Below are positions 47,607 to 63,408 of a stretch of DNA of 64,000 bases, piece after piece. Numbering within the stretch: the first letter of the stretch is position 1; each line of letters starts with the position of its first letter. The notes under the pieces are model-generated. The model was not told the DNA's origin. It saw only the letters and a list, made by a program, of their open reading frames with translations, and made no database searches. Both the position numbers and the translations under genes were made by a program. The stretch covers positions 57,697 to 121,696 of the forward strand of contig JADLEK010000030.1 in NCBI GenBank assembly GCA_020846135.1, written 5' to 3'. This DNA is from Gammaproteobacteria bacterium. Its GTDB lineage: Bacteria > Pseudomonadota > Gammaproteobacteria > Competibacterales > Competibacteraceae.

Positions 47607-49805
47607 TCATTGTAGCGTTCCATCGGTGACCTGAACGGCTAACCCCGCGGTTAAATCTTCGGCCAGTCGCCGGATGCCCGGATAGTCGGGCTTGCCGGAG
47701 CCGAGTAGCGGGATCTCCGGCACGGTCAGCACCCGCCGAGGCAGGTATAACTCGCTCAACCCGGCCCGGTGCGCGGCGGCGATCAGCTCCTGGCGGTCGG
47801 CGTCGCGGCGGGTCGTCAGCAGCACAATCAGCTCGCCCTTGACCGGATCGGGCAGATTTAGCGCCGTGTGTTGTTCCTCCGGCCAGCAGGTCGCCGCCAG
47901 TTGCTCCACCGTCGCTAGCGAGATCATTTCCCCGCCTAGCTTGGCGAAGCGTCTGACCCGGCCCAGGAGAGTGACAAAGCCATCCGCGTCGATCTGCGCG
48001 ATGTCGCCGGTATTGTGCCAGCCCGGCCCGCGTTCGGGCTGCGGCGGGATGAGTTGACCCGGCTGATCGGGCAGCAGATAGCCGGCCATCACATTCGCGC
48101 CCCGCACCCACAGTAGCCCGCCCTCAGTGATGCCGGCCACCGGTTCTATCTCATACTCAATGCCGGGAACCAGCTTGCCGACCGTGCCGCTGCGGTGATG
48201 GCGGCGCGAGTTGGTCGCCAGCACCGGGCTGGCCTCGGTCAGGCCGTAGCCCTCGCTGATGCGAATGCCGAACTTCTCCGCCCACAGCCGCCGGGTTTCG
48301 TCGCGCAACGGCTCTGCGCCCATGATCACCAGCCGGATGCTGAAAAAGTCGTAGGGATCGGCGTGGCGGCCATAGCCCATCAAAAAGGTGTTGGTGCCAA
48401 ACAGCACCGTAGCGCGGCGTTCGTAGCTCAGCTCCGGGATGACGTGGTAGTGCAGCGGCGACGGGTAGAGGATGACCCGGGTTCCCAGCAGCAACGGCGT
48501 CAACGTTGCGGTGGTCAGGCCGAAGGCGTGGAATATCGGCAGCGCGTTCAAAATCACGTCGCTGGGCATGATGTCCAGCGCGGCGCGGGCCTGGGCGACA
48601 TTGGCCAGCAGGTTGCGATGAGTCAGCACCACGCCTTTGGGTTCGCGCTCCGACCCGGAGGTGAACAGGATCACCGCCGGATCATCGGCCTGCACCGGCC
48701 CGGCCCAGCGGCGGAACATGCAGGTCGGAATCAACGCCCGCGCTAGTCCGCGCAATTTCACCGGCAAGGTGGCGCGTGGCCGCAAATCCTCCAGAAACAG
48801 GACGTGAACCTGCTCGCTCAATGCGGCGATTTGGGGATGCAGATTGGCGGCGTCCATAAAGGCCCGCGAGGTGCAGACGGTGCGGACTTCGGCAGTGCAG
48901 CAGGCGCTGATCAGTTCGTGGCTGCCGGCAGTGAAGTTCAGCACCACCGGAACCCGCCCGCGTAGATGGAGCGCCAGCAGACCGATTAGTGCGGCGGTGG
49001 TGTTGGGCAACAGCAGGCCGACGTAGCGTTGGCCCGCGCAGTCTGTTTCCAGCAACTCGGCGAGGATGAAGGCGCGGCTGAACAATGACCGCCAACCAAA
49101 GCGTTGCTGTTGCGCATCTTCGAGAATGATCCGCTCGCCGCCATGCCGTTCCCAGGCTTCCAGCAGCGCCATGACCAGCGGCTGATCGATGTTCATTCCG
49201 GCATAGGCCAGTTCGATCATCCGCTCATCGAGTTGCCGGCTCAGTTCCCGCCGGCGGGTGCGACTGCTGGTCGCGTGAGTGGTTAGGCGGCGCGGCGGCA
49301 ACATGGTCAGGCGAATGCGGGGAAACCATTGTCGCCGCACCATTCCGCCCAGCCGCGACAGCAAGCTGTATTGCGCACCTTCAATGTAGACCGGCAGCAG
49401 CGCGGCATCGGCCTTGTCCGCGGCCAGCGCCGGTCCTTCGTAGATTTTCATCAGCGCCCCGGTGACGCTGATTCGCCCTTCCGGGAACACCGTGACCCGT
49501 TCACCGGCCCGCAGATGCTGGATCAGGGTTTTCAGGTAATGCGAGTTGGTTGGATCGATGCTGATGTGGCGGGTGATGGCGATGAATGGTCTGACCCACC
49601 AGCGCCGGGCCATCTGGGTGTTGATCACGAAGATCGGCACATCCGGCAGGAATGCCGCCAGCAGCGCCCCGTCCAGATAGGAGACATGGTTGGCGATGAT
49701 CAGCAGTCGGGGTTCGTTATGTGGGTAATGCTCCCAGCCGTGTAGTTCCACTTGGAACAGCCGCCGAAACAGCCCCCGCGCCAGTCGTTGCAGGACGTGG
49801 CGCAT
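47607..49805 (-). CDS. aas: Aas-like bifunctional acyltransferase / acyl-ACP synthetase
   Basis: 732 aa. The N-terminal PlsC-like acyltransferase has ANHVSYLDG with His40 and Asp45 and VFPEGRISVTGALMKIYEG. The C-terminal AMP-binding domain has LFTSGSEREPKGVVLTHRNL, EGYGLTEASPVLA, the hinge region LGRVRRFAKLGGEMISLATVE, and the late lysine in LLGSGKPDYPGIR. Aas re-acylates 2-acyl-lysophospholipids at the inner membrane. The glycine-poor P-loop form FTSGSEREPKG is the Aas type. It lies on the same strand as glgA but 124 bases away. Confidence 0.91.
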   Translation of the reverse strand: MRHVLQRLARGLFRRLFQVELHGWEHYPHNEPRLLIIANHVSYLDGALLAAFLPDVPIFVINTQMARRWWVRPFIAITRHISIDPTNSHYLKTLIQHLRAGERVTVFPEGRISVTGALMKIYEGPALAADKADAALLPVYIEGAQYSLLSRLGGMVRRQWFPRIRLTMLPPRRLTTHATSSRTRRRELSRQLDERMIELAYAGMNIDQPLVMALLEAWERHGGERIILEDAQQQRFGWRSLFSRAFILAELLETDCAGQRYVGLLLPNTTAALIGLLALHLRGRVPVVLNFTAGSHELISACCTAEVRTVCTSRAFMDAANLHPQIAALSEQVHVLFLEDLRPRATLPVKLRGLARALIPTCMFRRWAGPVQADDPAVILFTSGSEREPKGVVLTHRNLLANVAQARAALDIMPSDVILNALPIFHAFGLTTATLTPLLLGTRVILYPSPLHYHVIPELSYERRATVLFGTNTFLMGYGRHADPYDFFSIRLVIMGAEPLRDETRRLWAEKFGIRISEGYGLTEASPVLATNSRRHHRSGTVGKLVPGIEYEIEPVAGITEGGLLWVRGANVMAGYLLPDQPGQLIPPQPERGPGWHNTGDIAQIDADGFVTLLGRVRRFAKLGGEMISLATVEQLAATCWPEEQHTALNLPDPVKGELIVLLTTRRDADRQELIAAAHRAGLSELYLPRRVLTVPEIPLLGSGKPDYPGIRRLAEDLTAGLAVQVTDGTLQ

Positions 49806-50088
49806 GGCTTAATGCACTCCGTGTTCGTGAGTCGCGGCGCGAGGCCGGTGCCTATTAAGCCGGGGTTCTAAATCCATAATCTTTGGCAATATCTGCAAAG
49901 TGATCTGCATGTTTTTCGATGGTAAGACCCGCTTGCAACATAAAGATTAGGGAATTGCTTGCCCAAATCTCGAAATGAATAAAAAGCCGGCCCACAACAG
50001 AGCTGGCAACTACTGATGAAATGCACCGATCTGGCCTTGGATCGGCCGGGTAGGAAGCGACCGGCCGGCTGCTCCTTACGACAGACGA

Positions 50089-55999
<5,911 letters not shown>

Positions 56000-56262
56000 G
56001 GGGAGTTCCACATTCAGGCAAAGGCCGGGCGATCCGGCGAGGTTCCTTGCAAGTATAGCGCCCGACTGGGAATGCGGGCAAACGGAAGAGGTCATTACTA
56101 TATTGAATTAGAAGGTTTTTGTTGGAAATACTACAATTTTGGCGCTGACGGGGACTATCTTTTGGGATCAGCCTACAATAACGATTTCGGCCATACTGAC
56201 CCATTCGCGCACTGGGTTGGCTGTCATCACTACAACCATAATTTTCTGGAGGAGAAACCATC

Positions 56263-56853
56263 ATGGAGTTACCTGGTTCGTCCGCACGTCGCCCCGATCT
56301 GGATTGGAGCCAGGTTCGGGAAACCATTCTGATGCTGGCGCTGGCGGTCGCCCAGATTGAAATGTCCATGCGCGAAAGCGATGGCTCGGTGGAGGTGTTA
56401 AGCAACTCGTTCACCTCAATGGCCGGCCAGGTCAAGATGATTGAAAGAACCATTGCTGGTTTAGCGGATACGGCGGAAACCACCGACGCCAAAACCACGA
56501 TCATCAGCAGTTGCGAGACCGTGAGCGAGATGATGCATTCCGCCATTGTCGCCTTCCAGTTTTACGACAAGCTGACCCAGCGCCTGAATCACGTCACCAG
56601 CAGCCTGGGATCGCTGGCCGATTTGGTCAACGATCAACGCCGCCTGTACAACCCCTACGAATGGTTGGGAATGCAGGAGAAGATCAAGTCCCGCTATACC
56701 ATGGAAGAAGAGCGACTGATGTTCGAGGCCATCATGGAAGGCAAAACCGTCAAACAGGCGCTGGCGATCTATGTCCAGGCGATTGAAGACCGCAAACAGA
56801 AAGCCGCTGACAGTGGCGGCGGCGGTGACGAGGACGACATTGAACTGTTCTGA
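56263..56853 (+). CDS. Conserved protein of unknown function, helical
   Basis: 196 aa, with a strong binding site (GGAGGAGAAACCATC). The protein is almost all helix, with KMIERTIAGLADTAETTDAK, VAFQFYDKLTQRLNHVTSSL and LYNPYEWLGMQEKIKSRYTM before an acidic C-terminus GGGGDEDDIELF. The pattern of QFYDKLTQRL and the acidic tail resembles CheZ-like or other chemotaxis phosphatase helices (D/Q-rich four-helix bundle), but this is only a suggestion. No chemotaxis gene is next to it. The intergenic bases 56000-56262 between gltB and this gene contain no other gene. Confidence 0.75.
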   Translation: MELPGSSARRPDLDWSQVRETILMLALAVAQIEMSMRESDGSVEVLSNSFTSMAGQVKMIERTIAGLADTAETTDAKTTIISSCETVSEMMHSAIVAFQFYDKLTQRLNHVTSSLGSLADLVNDQRRLYNPYEWLGMQEKIKSRYTMEEERLMFEAIMEGKTVKQALAIYVQAIEDRKQKAADSGGGGDEDDIELF

Positions 56854-57061
56854 AGCCAGCGATGCACCATAACAAAGCAGGCAGCCCCTGGTTTGCGCTA
56901 TATTGAATCAACGTTCAGCGCCATAACGCGGCGTCGCCAGCACCGGACGCGGTCCGGATTGAGAAAACCGTCGTGGCATGGTTCATGCTCGAACGCGGGC
57001 GAACCTGATTTTTCGCCATCCAACCCATTGCGACCGTCTCTCCCATCATCCCGAGGAAATC

Positions 57062-58477
57062 ATGACAATGAATGCTGCTGATGTAATCAAGCTGATCGCG
57101 GAAAAAGAGATCAAGTTTGTGGACTACCGGTTTACCGATACCCGGGGCAAGGAACAGCATGTCACCGTGCCGGTCAGCGCCGTCGATGAGGATGTGTTTG
57201 AAGACGGCAAGATGTTTGATGGTTCGTCCATCGCCGGCTGGAAAGGCATTCAGGAGTCGGACATGATCCTGATGCCCGATCCGACCACCGCATGCCTGGA
57301 CCCGTTTTTTGAAGAACCAACCCTGGTGCTGACCTGCGATGTCATCGAACCCAACACCATGCAGGGCTATGAACGAGACCCGCGCTCGCTGGCGCGCCGC
57401 GCCGAGGCGTATCTGAAATCCACCGGGCTTGGCGACACCGCGTTCTTCGGCCCGGAAAACGAATTTTTCATCTTTGACGATGTGCGCTGGGGCGCCGACA
57501 TCAGCGGCTGTTTCTGCAAAATCGACTCGTCCGAAGCCGGCTGGAACTCCGAAAAAGCCTATGACGGCGGCAATTTCGGCCATCGGCCCGGCGTCAAGGG
57601 CGGCTATTTTCCGGTGCCGCCGGTCGATTCGATGCAGGACATCCGCTCGGCGATGTGCCTGAGCCTGGAAGCGATGGGGCAAATCCCTGAAGTCCATCAC
57701 CACGAAGTCGCCACCGCCGGTCAGGCTGAAATCGGCGTGCAATTCAATACGCTGGTGCGCAAGGCCGACGAAGTACAGCGCCTAAAGTATGTGGTGCAGA
57801 ACGTCGCCGCCAGTTACGGCAAGACCGCGACCTTCATGCCCAAACCGCTGGTCGGCGACAACGGCAGCGGGATGCATGTTCACCAGTCGATTGGCAAGGA
57901 TGGCGCTAATCTGTTTTCCGGCGATCTGTACGCCGGCCTGTCGGAAATGGCGCTGTACTACATTGGCGGGATCATCAAGCACGCCAAGGCGCTGAATGCC
58001 TTCTGCAATCCGTCCACCAATTCCTACAAGCGGCTGGTGCCGGGCTTTGAAGCGCCGATCAACCTGGCCTATTCCGCCCGCAATCGTTCGGCCTCGATCC
58101 GCATTCCTTATGTCAGCAATCCCAAGGGCCGCCGCATTGAAGTGCGGTTCCCGGATTCGACCGCCAATCCGTATTTGGCCTTTGCGGCGATGCTGATGGC
58201 CGGCTTGGACGGCATCCAGAACCGGATTCACCCCGGCGATGCGGTGGACAAGGACATTTATGAACTGCCGCCGGAAGAAGAGAAGCTGATCCCGCAGGTC
58301 TGTTTCTCGCTGGAACAGGCGCTCAACGAACTGGATCAGAACCGCGACTTCCTGATCAAGGGTGGCGTGTTCACCAATGATCTGATCGATGCCTACATCG
58401 CCCTCAAGATGCAGGACGTGACCCGGATTCGGATGACCACCCATCCGGTTGAGTTCGACATGTATTACAGCCTCTAA
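57062..58477 (+). CDS. glnA: Glutamine synthetase type I
   Basis: 471 aa from ATG 57062 (GAGGAAATC upstream). It makes glutamine from glutamate and ammonia. Motifs are [43 protein letters not shown] (metal site), [34 protein letters not shown], and the adenylylation site Tyr in [10 protein letters not shown]. The Tyr shows it can be regulated by GlnE. It is followed by a terminator and then glnL-glnG, the usual ntr cluster. No clear sigma-54 box was identified by eye in the 208-bp upstream gap. Confidence 0.98.
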   Translation: MTMNAADVIKLIAEKEIKFVDYRFTDTRGKEQHVTVPVSAVDEDVFEDGKMFDGSSIAGWKGIQESDMILMPDPTTACLDPFFEEPTLVLTCDVIEPNTMQGYERDPRSLARRAEAYLKSTGLGDTAFFGPENEFFIFDDVRWGADISGCFCKIDSSEAGWNSEKAYDGGNFGHRPGVKGGYFPVPPVDSMQDIRSAMCLSLEAMGQIPEVHHHEVATAGQAEIGVQFNTLVRKADEVQRLKYVVQNVAASYGKTATFMPKPLVGDNGSGMHVHQSIGKDGANLFSGDLYAGLSEMALYYIGGIIKHAKALNAFCNPSTNSYKRLVPGFEAPINLAYSARNRSASIRIPYVSNPKGRRIEVRFPDSTANPYLAFAAMLMAGLDGIQNRIHPGDAVDKDIYELPPEEEKLIPQVCFSLEQALNELDQNRDFLIKGGVFTNDLIDAYIALKMQDVTRIRMTTHPVEFDMYYSL

Positions 58478-58510
58478 CCTTGCTGGTTTGAGCTGAACTG
58501 GTTGCAACGA

Positions 58511-58536
58511 CGCCCCCGCTTTGGGGGCGTTTTGTT
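58511..58536 (+). terminator. Rho-independent terminator after glnA
   Basis: Stem CGCCCCC/GGGGGCG (58511-58517 with 58523-58529), a 5-base loop and TTTTGTT. It lies 33 bases past the glnA stop and 12 before glnL, so it would limit read-through into glnLG. Confidence 0.87.
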
Positions 58537-58547
58537 GAGAGGGGAAC

Positions 58548-59615
58548 ATGCTGCCGAACGACTACTACCACCGGGTGATGGAAGGCCTAAGCATCGCCGT
58601 GCTGGTGCTGGACCGGGACTTGCGGCTGCTGTTCATGAATCCGGCGGCGGAAACGCTGTTCGAGCTGAGTTTCCGCAAAGCCCATCAACTGGCGTTTCCT
58701 GACCTGATCGTCGGGGCTGAGGGGTTCATCGCCGGTTTGCGCCATGGCCTGACCAGCGGCCATCCCTACATCGAACGGGAATTGCAACTGATCCTGCCAC
58801 CGGAGCGGATCATCACCGTCGATTGCACGGCTGCGCCGTTGCTGGAGCGCGATCCGCCGGTTGAGTTGCTGCTGGAATTGCGTCAGGTGGACTGGCGGCT
58901 GCGGATCAGCCGGGAAGAACAAATTCTGGCCCAGCACCACACCACCCGGGCGCTGGTGCGCAATCTGGCGCATGAAATCAAAAATCCGCTGGGCGGCTTA
59001 CGCGGCGCGGCGCAATTGCTGGAGCGTGAACTGCCCGACCCGGAATTGCGCGAGTACACCGGGATCATCATCGGCGAGGCCGACCGCTTGCGCAATCTGG
59101 TGGATCGGATGCTCGGCCCCAATCAGTTGCCGAATCACGGCGATGTCAGCATTCACGAAATCCTGGAGCGGGTCTGTAGCCTGATCCGGGCCGAAGCCCA
59201 TACCGGGATTCGGATCGAGCGCGATTACGATCCCAGCATTCCCACCTTGTGGGGCGATGCCGATCAGCTCATGCAGGCGCTCCTGAACGTAGTGCACAAT
59301 GCCCTGGAAGCACTGGGTCCGGGGTCGGGCGGGGTGATTACCCTGCGCAGCCGGGTGCAGCGCCAATACACCATCGGGGCTAAACGGCACAAGCTGGTGG
59401 CGCGGCTGGATGTGGTGGACAACGGCCCCGGCATTCCTCCCGGTCAGCAGGAGCAGATTTTCTATCCGATGATCAGCGGTCGCCCTGACGGCACCGGGCT
59501 GGGCCTGTCCATCGCCCAGAACATCATCAACCAGCATGGCGGGCTGATTGAATGCGCCAGCCGGCCCGGCGAAACCGTCTTCACACTGTTGTTGCCCTTA
59601 GGGAAAAATGGATGA
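58548..59615 (+). CDS. glnL: Nitrogen sensor histidine kinase NtrB
   Basis: 355 aa with GAGAGGGGAAC before the ATG. No membrane segment is present, so it is cytoplasmic. An N-terminal PAS domain (about 5-115, VLDRDLRLLFMNPAAETLFE) leads into the HisKA domain with the phospho-histidine in VRNLAHEIKNPLGGLRGAAQ. The HATPase part shows NVVHNALEAL, DVVDNGPGIPPG and DGTGLGLSIAQNIINQHGG. It phosphorylates or dephosphorylates NtrC under PII control. Its stop overlaps the glnG start in ATGA. Confidence 0.96.
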   Translation: MLPNDYYHRVMEGLSIAVLVLDRDLRLLFMNPAAETLFELSFRKAHQLAFPDLIVGAEGFIAGLRHGLTSGHPYIERELQLILPPERIITVDCTAAPLLERDPPVELLLELRQVDWRLRISREEQILAQHHTTRALVRNLAHEIKNPLGGLRGAAQLLERELPDPELREYTGIIIGEADRLRNLVDRMLGPNQLPNHGDVSIHEILERVCSLIRAEAHTGIRIERDYDPSIPTLWGDADQLMQALLNVVHNALEALGPGSGGVITLRSRVQRQYTIGAKRHKLVARLDVVDNGPGIPPGQQEQIFYPMISGRPDGTGLGLSIAQNIINQHGGLIECASRPGETVFTLLLPLGKNG

Positions 59616-61009
59616 ACAGGAAAGAACATATCTGGGTGATTGACGACGACCACGCGATCCGTTGGGTGCTGGAAAAGGCGCTGCAGCGCGATGACATGAC
59701 GGTCAGAGCCTTCGATAGCGCGACCGGCGTGATCGAAGCGCTGCGCCGGGAGCAACCGGATGCGGTGATCGCCGACATCCGGATGCCAGGGATGAGCGGG
59801 CTGGAACTGCTGTCCCGGCTGCGCGAGCGGGCGCCAGAGTTGCCGGTGATCATTATGACCGCGCATTCCGATCTGGATAGCGCGGTTTCGGCGTATGAGG
59901 GCGGCGCGTTCGAGTATCTGCCCAAGCCCTTCGATGTAGACGAGGCCGCGGCGCTGGTGCGGCGCGCCTGTCAGGCCTACCGCCAGCACACCGCCGCGCC
60001 GGAGCCGGCTGCGCCCTTGCCGGAGATCATTGGCGAAGCGCCGGCGATGCAGGAGGTGTTCCGGGCGATTGGCCGGCTGTCGCGCTCCAACGTCACGGTG
60101 TTGATCACCGGTGAATCGGGCACCGGCAAGGAGCTGGTAGCCCGCGCCCTGCACCGCCACAGTCCCCGCGCCGACAAGCCCTTGATTGCGATCAATACCG
60201 CCGCTATTCCCCGCGATCTGCTGGAGTCGGAACTGTTCGGCCATGAGCGCGGCGCGTTTACCGGAGCGCAGGCCGCCCGCCAGGGGCGGTTTGAACAGGC
60301 CAATGGCGGCACCCTGTTTCTGGATGAGATCGGCGACATGCCGGCGGAATTGCAAACCCGATTGCTGCGGGTGCTGGCCGAGGGCGAGTTTTACCGGGTC
60401 GGGGGGCATTTGCCGACCCGGGTCGATGTGCGGGTGATCGCCGCGACCCATCAGAATCTGGAGCAGCGGGTGCGCGATGGGCTGTTCCGCGAAGACCTTT
60501 ACCATCGTTTGAACGTGATTCGCATTCATCTGCCGCCGCTGAACAAGCGCCGCGAGGATATTCCGCTGCTGACCCGGCATTTCCTGATTCAGGCGGGGAG
60601 GGAACTGGGCGTTGAACCGAAAACGCTGCGTCCGGAGACCGAAAGCTATTTACGTCAACTGGACTGGCCGGGCAGCGTCCGGCAACTGGAGAATCTGTGC
60701 CGCTGGTTGACGGTGATGGCGTCCGGGCGAGAGGTGCATCTGGAGGATTTACCGGTCGAATTGCGGGAACGGCCACCGACGCCGACCAGCGGCGGGAGCG
60801 ATTGGGAAGCCGCGTTGCGATTGTGGGCCAGCCAGAATCTGGCGCGGGGCGAACAGAAGTTGCTGGACACGGCGCTGCCCAATTTTGAGCGGGTGCTGAT
60901 CCGGGCGGCGCTGGAGCAGACCGGCGGTCATCGTCAGGAAGCAGCCCGGTTGCTGGGCTGGGGCCGCAACACCCTGACCCGGAAGATCAAGGAATTGCAG
61001 ATGGAGTAG
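59612..61009 (+). CDS. glnG: Nitrogen response regulator NtrC
   Basis: 465 aa from the ATG at 59612. The receiver domain has WVIDDDHAIRWVLEKALQRD and the phospho-acceptor Asp55 in AVIADIRMPGMSG, with the Lys switch in FEYLPKPFDVDEA. The sigma-54 AAA+ domain has ITGESGTGKELVARALH, the GAFTGA loop and GGTLFLDEIGDMP. The Fis-type DNA-binding end shows QEAARLLGWGRNTLTRKIKE. It activates sigma-54 promoters such as glnA. It is the last gene of glnLG. Confidence 0.97.
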   Translation: MNRKEHIWVIDDDHAIRWVLEKALQRDDMTVRAFDSATGVIEALRREQPDAVIADIRMPGMSGLELLSRLRERAPELPVIIMTAHSDLDSAVSAYEGGAFEYLPKPFDVDEAAALVRRACQAYRQHTAAPEPAAPLPEIIGEAPAMQEVFRAIGRLSRSNVTVLITGESGTGKELVARALHRHSPRADKPLIAINTAAIPRDLLESELFGHERGAFTGAQAARQGRFEQANGGTLFLDEIGDMPAELQTRLLRVLAEGEFYRVGGHLPTRVDVRVIAATHQNLEQRVRDGLFREDLYHRLNVIRIHLPPLNKRREDIPLLTRHFLIQAGRELGVEPKTLRPETESYLRQLDWPGSVRQLENLCRWLTVMASGREVHLEDLPVELRERPPTPTSGGSDWEAALRLWASQNLARGEQKLLDTALPNFERVLIRAALEQTGGHRQEAARLLGWGRNTLTRKIKELQME

Positions 61010-61048
61010 GCGGTAGTGTCCAACCCACCTTAAATGACGTCAGGATGG

Positions 61049-61130
61049 GTAGGGCGGGTTAGGCGTAGCCGTAACCCGCCTTCTGTGGCGCGGCCAAAAC
61101 GGCGGATTACGCTTCGCTAATCCGCCCTAC
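61049..61130. repeat. Paired palindromes (GTAGGGCGG type)
   Basis: Two hairpins in tandem, GGCGGGTTAGGCGTAGCC/GTAACCCGCC and GGCGGATTACGC/GCTAATCCGCC, are enclosed by GTAGGGCGG and CCGCCCTAC. This type of intergenic repeat is common in proteobacteria. It lies after glnG and could end that transcript. Confidence 0.8.
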
Positions 61131-61264
61131 TCCTGTTGGTCAATTTAGCGCAGTTGCAGCAGTAGAGACCATAGGCATCCGATCCATTGAACCACCCGGC
61201 GTTTCGCTCCACCCCTCCTTTTCCAAGGGAAAACATCGCACCTTGAACCGGAGCGCTGTAGCCG

Positions 61265-61411
61265 ATGTTTCATGTCGCCCTGTATGAGCCGGAAATTTCG
61301 CCCAATACCGGCGACATTATCCGGCTGTCATTTTCCATCCCGTTGAAAAGAAATCGGAATAAACCGGAATGGCGAACCAGGAAACGATCAAATCCTTTGG
61401 TGGATCGTTAG
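61265..61411 (+). pseudogene. 5' stub of trmL (tRNA 2'-O-methyltransferase)
   Basis: The first 22 residues, [20 protein letters not shown] plus LS, match the N-terminus of TrmL/CspR SPOUT methyltransferases ([20 protein letters not shown] in the family). From residue 23 the sequence turns into an unrelated basic run and stops at 61411, overlapping the ygfZ stop. The catalytic knot is missing, so the stub is non-functional. Confidence 0.72.
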
Positions 61412-62460
61412 TCGGTTCCCGAAAAACCATACGGCAACGGTTCCAGCCGCAGCGTCGGCCCGTCAGGGCTGAATAAATGCAGCGTTCCCGACTCGGCGCA
61501 GTCGATCCGGACCACCGCCAGCGCCACATAACGGCTATGCCGCTCAGGGCATTCCCGGGCGGCGTGAACCACTTGTCCGACAATCTGCCCGTCGCCGGCT
61601 TGCGCTGAAAACACTGAATCGCCGGGCCAGGGCGCGCGGGCGCTATCCACCCTCGCCAGAACCATCCGCCGCTTGATCTTGCCTAGATAATGGGTGCGGG
61701 CCACTACTTCCTGACCGACATAGCAGCCTTTCTGAAAACTGATCCCGCCCAACACGTCCAGATTCAGCATCTGCGGCACAAAGGCTTCCACGGTTTGGGG
61801 ATACACCGCCGGCCGCCCGGCCAGAATCTCCAGCGCCGCCCACCGTTCCCCATCGATTCCAGGATCGCCGCCCAGCGCTTTATTGATCGCCTGCATCGCC
61901 TCCACCGGGCCATGCAGTTCAAACCGTGGCGTCAGACCGGGCAGGCGAATCACCGTGATCCCGGATTCATCCTCTGCGGTATGAATCACTCCATTCTCCG
62001 CCTCCGGGATCGCTCCCAGGCGTTCCATCACCAAAGCCGCCGCCTTCGGTCCGGCGACGCCAAAGCTGGCCAACCGGTCGCAGGCGTCTTCCAGCGTCAC
62101 CTTGGCCCGCAGTACATACTTGCTGAGTCGCTCCAGGGTCGGCTGCGCCAGATCACGGGGTAATTCCAGATACACCGCATCGCCGCGCCGGAACAGCCGC
62201 AGACAGGCCAGCACCCGACCCTTGGGCGAGCAATACGCCCCCGGCAGACTGTGCTCCAGCGTCACTTCCCGGACATCGCAGGTTAGTTGCCCTTGCAGGA
62301 ACGAATCGGCATCAGGGCCGCGCACCGCAATCAGGCTGGCATCGTATAACTCGTTGCCTACCGTGTCCTTGGTCACCGTCCACGGTTCCAGTTCACCAAA
62401 ATCTGCAGTCGAGTCCGAATCGATCGCATGGGGAAAATCACCCAGCTGTTGCTTCATCAT
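61408..62460 (-). CDS. ygfZ: YgfZ-type tetrahydrofolate-dependent Fe-S cluster repair protein
   Basis: 350 aa from the ATG at 62460, which has GGAG 6 bases upstream. Upstream ATGs at 62472 and 62505 are possible. It has GcvT-like domains with [19 protein letters not shown] near residue 50, and the diagnostic [15 protein letters not shown] with the conserved Cys. Further on, [13 protein letters not shown] follows. YgfZ supports the assembly or repair of certain Fe-S enzymes such as MiaB, using folate. The gene is convergent with the trmL stub. Confidence 0.92.
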   Translation of the reverse strand: MMKQQLGDFPHAIDSDSTADFGELEPWTVTKDTVGNELYDASLIAVRGPDADSFLQGQLTCDVREVTLEHSLPGAYCSPKGRVLACLRLFRRGDAVYLELPRDLAQPTLERLSKYVLRAKVTLEDACDRLASFGVAGPKAAALVMERLGAIPEAENGVIHTAEDESGITVIRLPGLTPRFELHGPVEAMQAINKALGGDPGIDGERWAALEILAGRPAVYPQTVEAFVPQMLNLDVLGGISFQKGCYVGQEVVARTHYLGKIKRRMVLARVDSARAPWPGDSVFSAQAGDGQIVGQVVHAARECPERHSRYVALAVVRIDCAESGTLHLFSPDGPTLRLEPLPYGFSGTD

Positions 62461-62699
62461 GTTGAACTCCATTGAGTTTCTGCCAACGGTGCTTCCGATA
62501 TCCATCCCCGGCTAAAACCCTTGGCAAGGTACGGATTCATTGCGGTTAAGGGGCATGAACGGCATAATACCGCGCCATAACCCACCGGGGACGCACTGCT
62601 GCAACGGCTGATGTTTCACCACTCCCCGGCGTCCCCTCCACCCGTGGGACCGAGAGGCCAGCGACCGCCCTCTTGGCATCCAGGCCACGAGAATCAGCA

Positions 62700-62867
62700 A
62701 TGAACCAGAACGATCCGCAGCCGTTACCGCTGCCCGCCACCCCCCCCAATCCACTACCCGAAGCCAACCCGCCTCCCCAGCGCCCCAAGGAATATGGCGG
62801 CCCCAAAGGCCCCGAACCCACCCGCTACGGCGACTGGGAAAAAGCCGGGCGCTGCATTGATTTCTAA
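62700..62867 (+). CDS. Succinate dehydrogenase assembly factor 4 (DUF1674) family protein
   Basis: 55 aa. A proline-rich start (residues 1-33) is followed by EYGGPKGPEPTRYGDWEKAG and RCIDF. This is the DUF1674 signature, shared with the mitochondrial SDH assembly factor SdhAF4. There is no signal or membrane segment. It lies 140 bases upstream of sdhC, a context that supports a role in maturing SdhA. The role is inferred from the family. Confidence 0.85.
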   Translation: MNQNDPQPLPLPATPPNPLPEANPPPQRPKEYGGPKGPEPTRYGDWEKAGRCIDF

Positions 62868-63006
62868 TCCTCCCGCCGGTTGTTCTTTTCCGCCCCCTGC
62901 TCCCATCGAATCGATCCGGCGGTTTTTTTGCAGCCCGCGTTTTTGCAGCGCACAATAAAGAAGTCATCATCCCGTTTTGCCACCGTTCGTTAAAGAGGAG
63001 AAACGT

Positions 63007-63396
63007 ATGTCAGCAGCCAACAAGCGGCCGCTATCGCCGTTCATGATCGGCCCCTACTACAAACCGCAAATGACCTCGATCCTGTCGATCACCCACCGCG
63101 CCACCGGCGCTGCGCTGGTGGCCGGGACCCTGTTCCTAGTGTACTGGCTGGTTTCTGCGGCGCGGGGACCCGGTTTTTATGAACAAGCCCAGGTCGTGCT
63201 GGGTTCCATGCTGGGGCAACTCGTGTTGTTCCTGTGGACTTGGGCATTGTTCTACCACTTGGCCAACGGCATCCGCCACCTGTTCTGGGACGCCGGCTAC
63301 GGCTTCGATCTGGAGCAGGCGACCAAATCCGGCTGGTGGGTGGTGTGGTCGTCCATCATCCTGACCTTCCTGTGCTGGCTGATCGCCGCGCCCTGA
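63007..63396 (+). CDS. sdhC: Succinate dehydrogenase cytochrome b556 subunit
   Basis: 129 aa, with a strong AAAGAGGAGAAACGT binding site before the ATG. Membrane anchor with three helices (about 33-55, 68-92, 108-127). ILSITHRATGAALVAGTLFL and FYHLANGIRHLFWDAGYGF carry the heme-ligand His and quinone-site residues. It starts the sdhCDA operon. Confidence 0.96.
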   Translation: MSAANKRPLSPFMIGPYYKPQMTSILSITHRATGAALVAGTLFLVYWLVSAARGPGFYEQAQVVLGSMLGQLVLFLWTWALFYHLANGIRHLFWDAGYGFDLEQATKSGWWVVWSSIILTFLCWLIAAP

Positions 63397-63408
63397 GGAG
63401 CATAATCC

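Noticed and set aside
56072..56332. 86-aa plus-strand ORF before the helical gene
   Set aside because: It overlaps the better-supported gene at 56263 in another frame and has no binding site.
56854..57061. Sigma-54/NtrC sites upstream of glnA
   Set aside because: A TGCACC half-site and a GGTTTGC string exist, but the GG/GC spacing does not fit a sigma-54 promoter.
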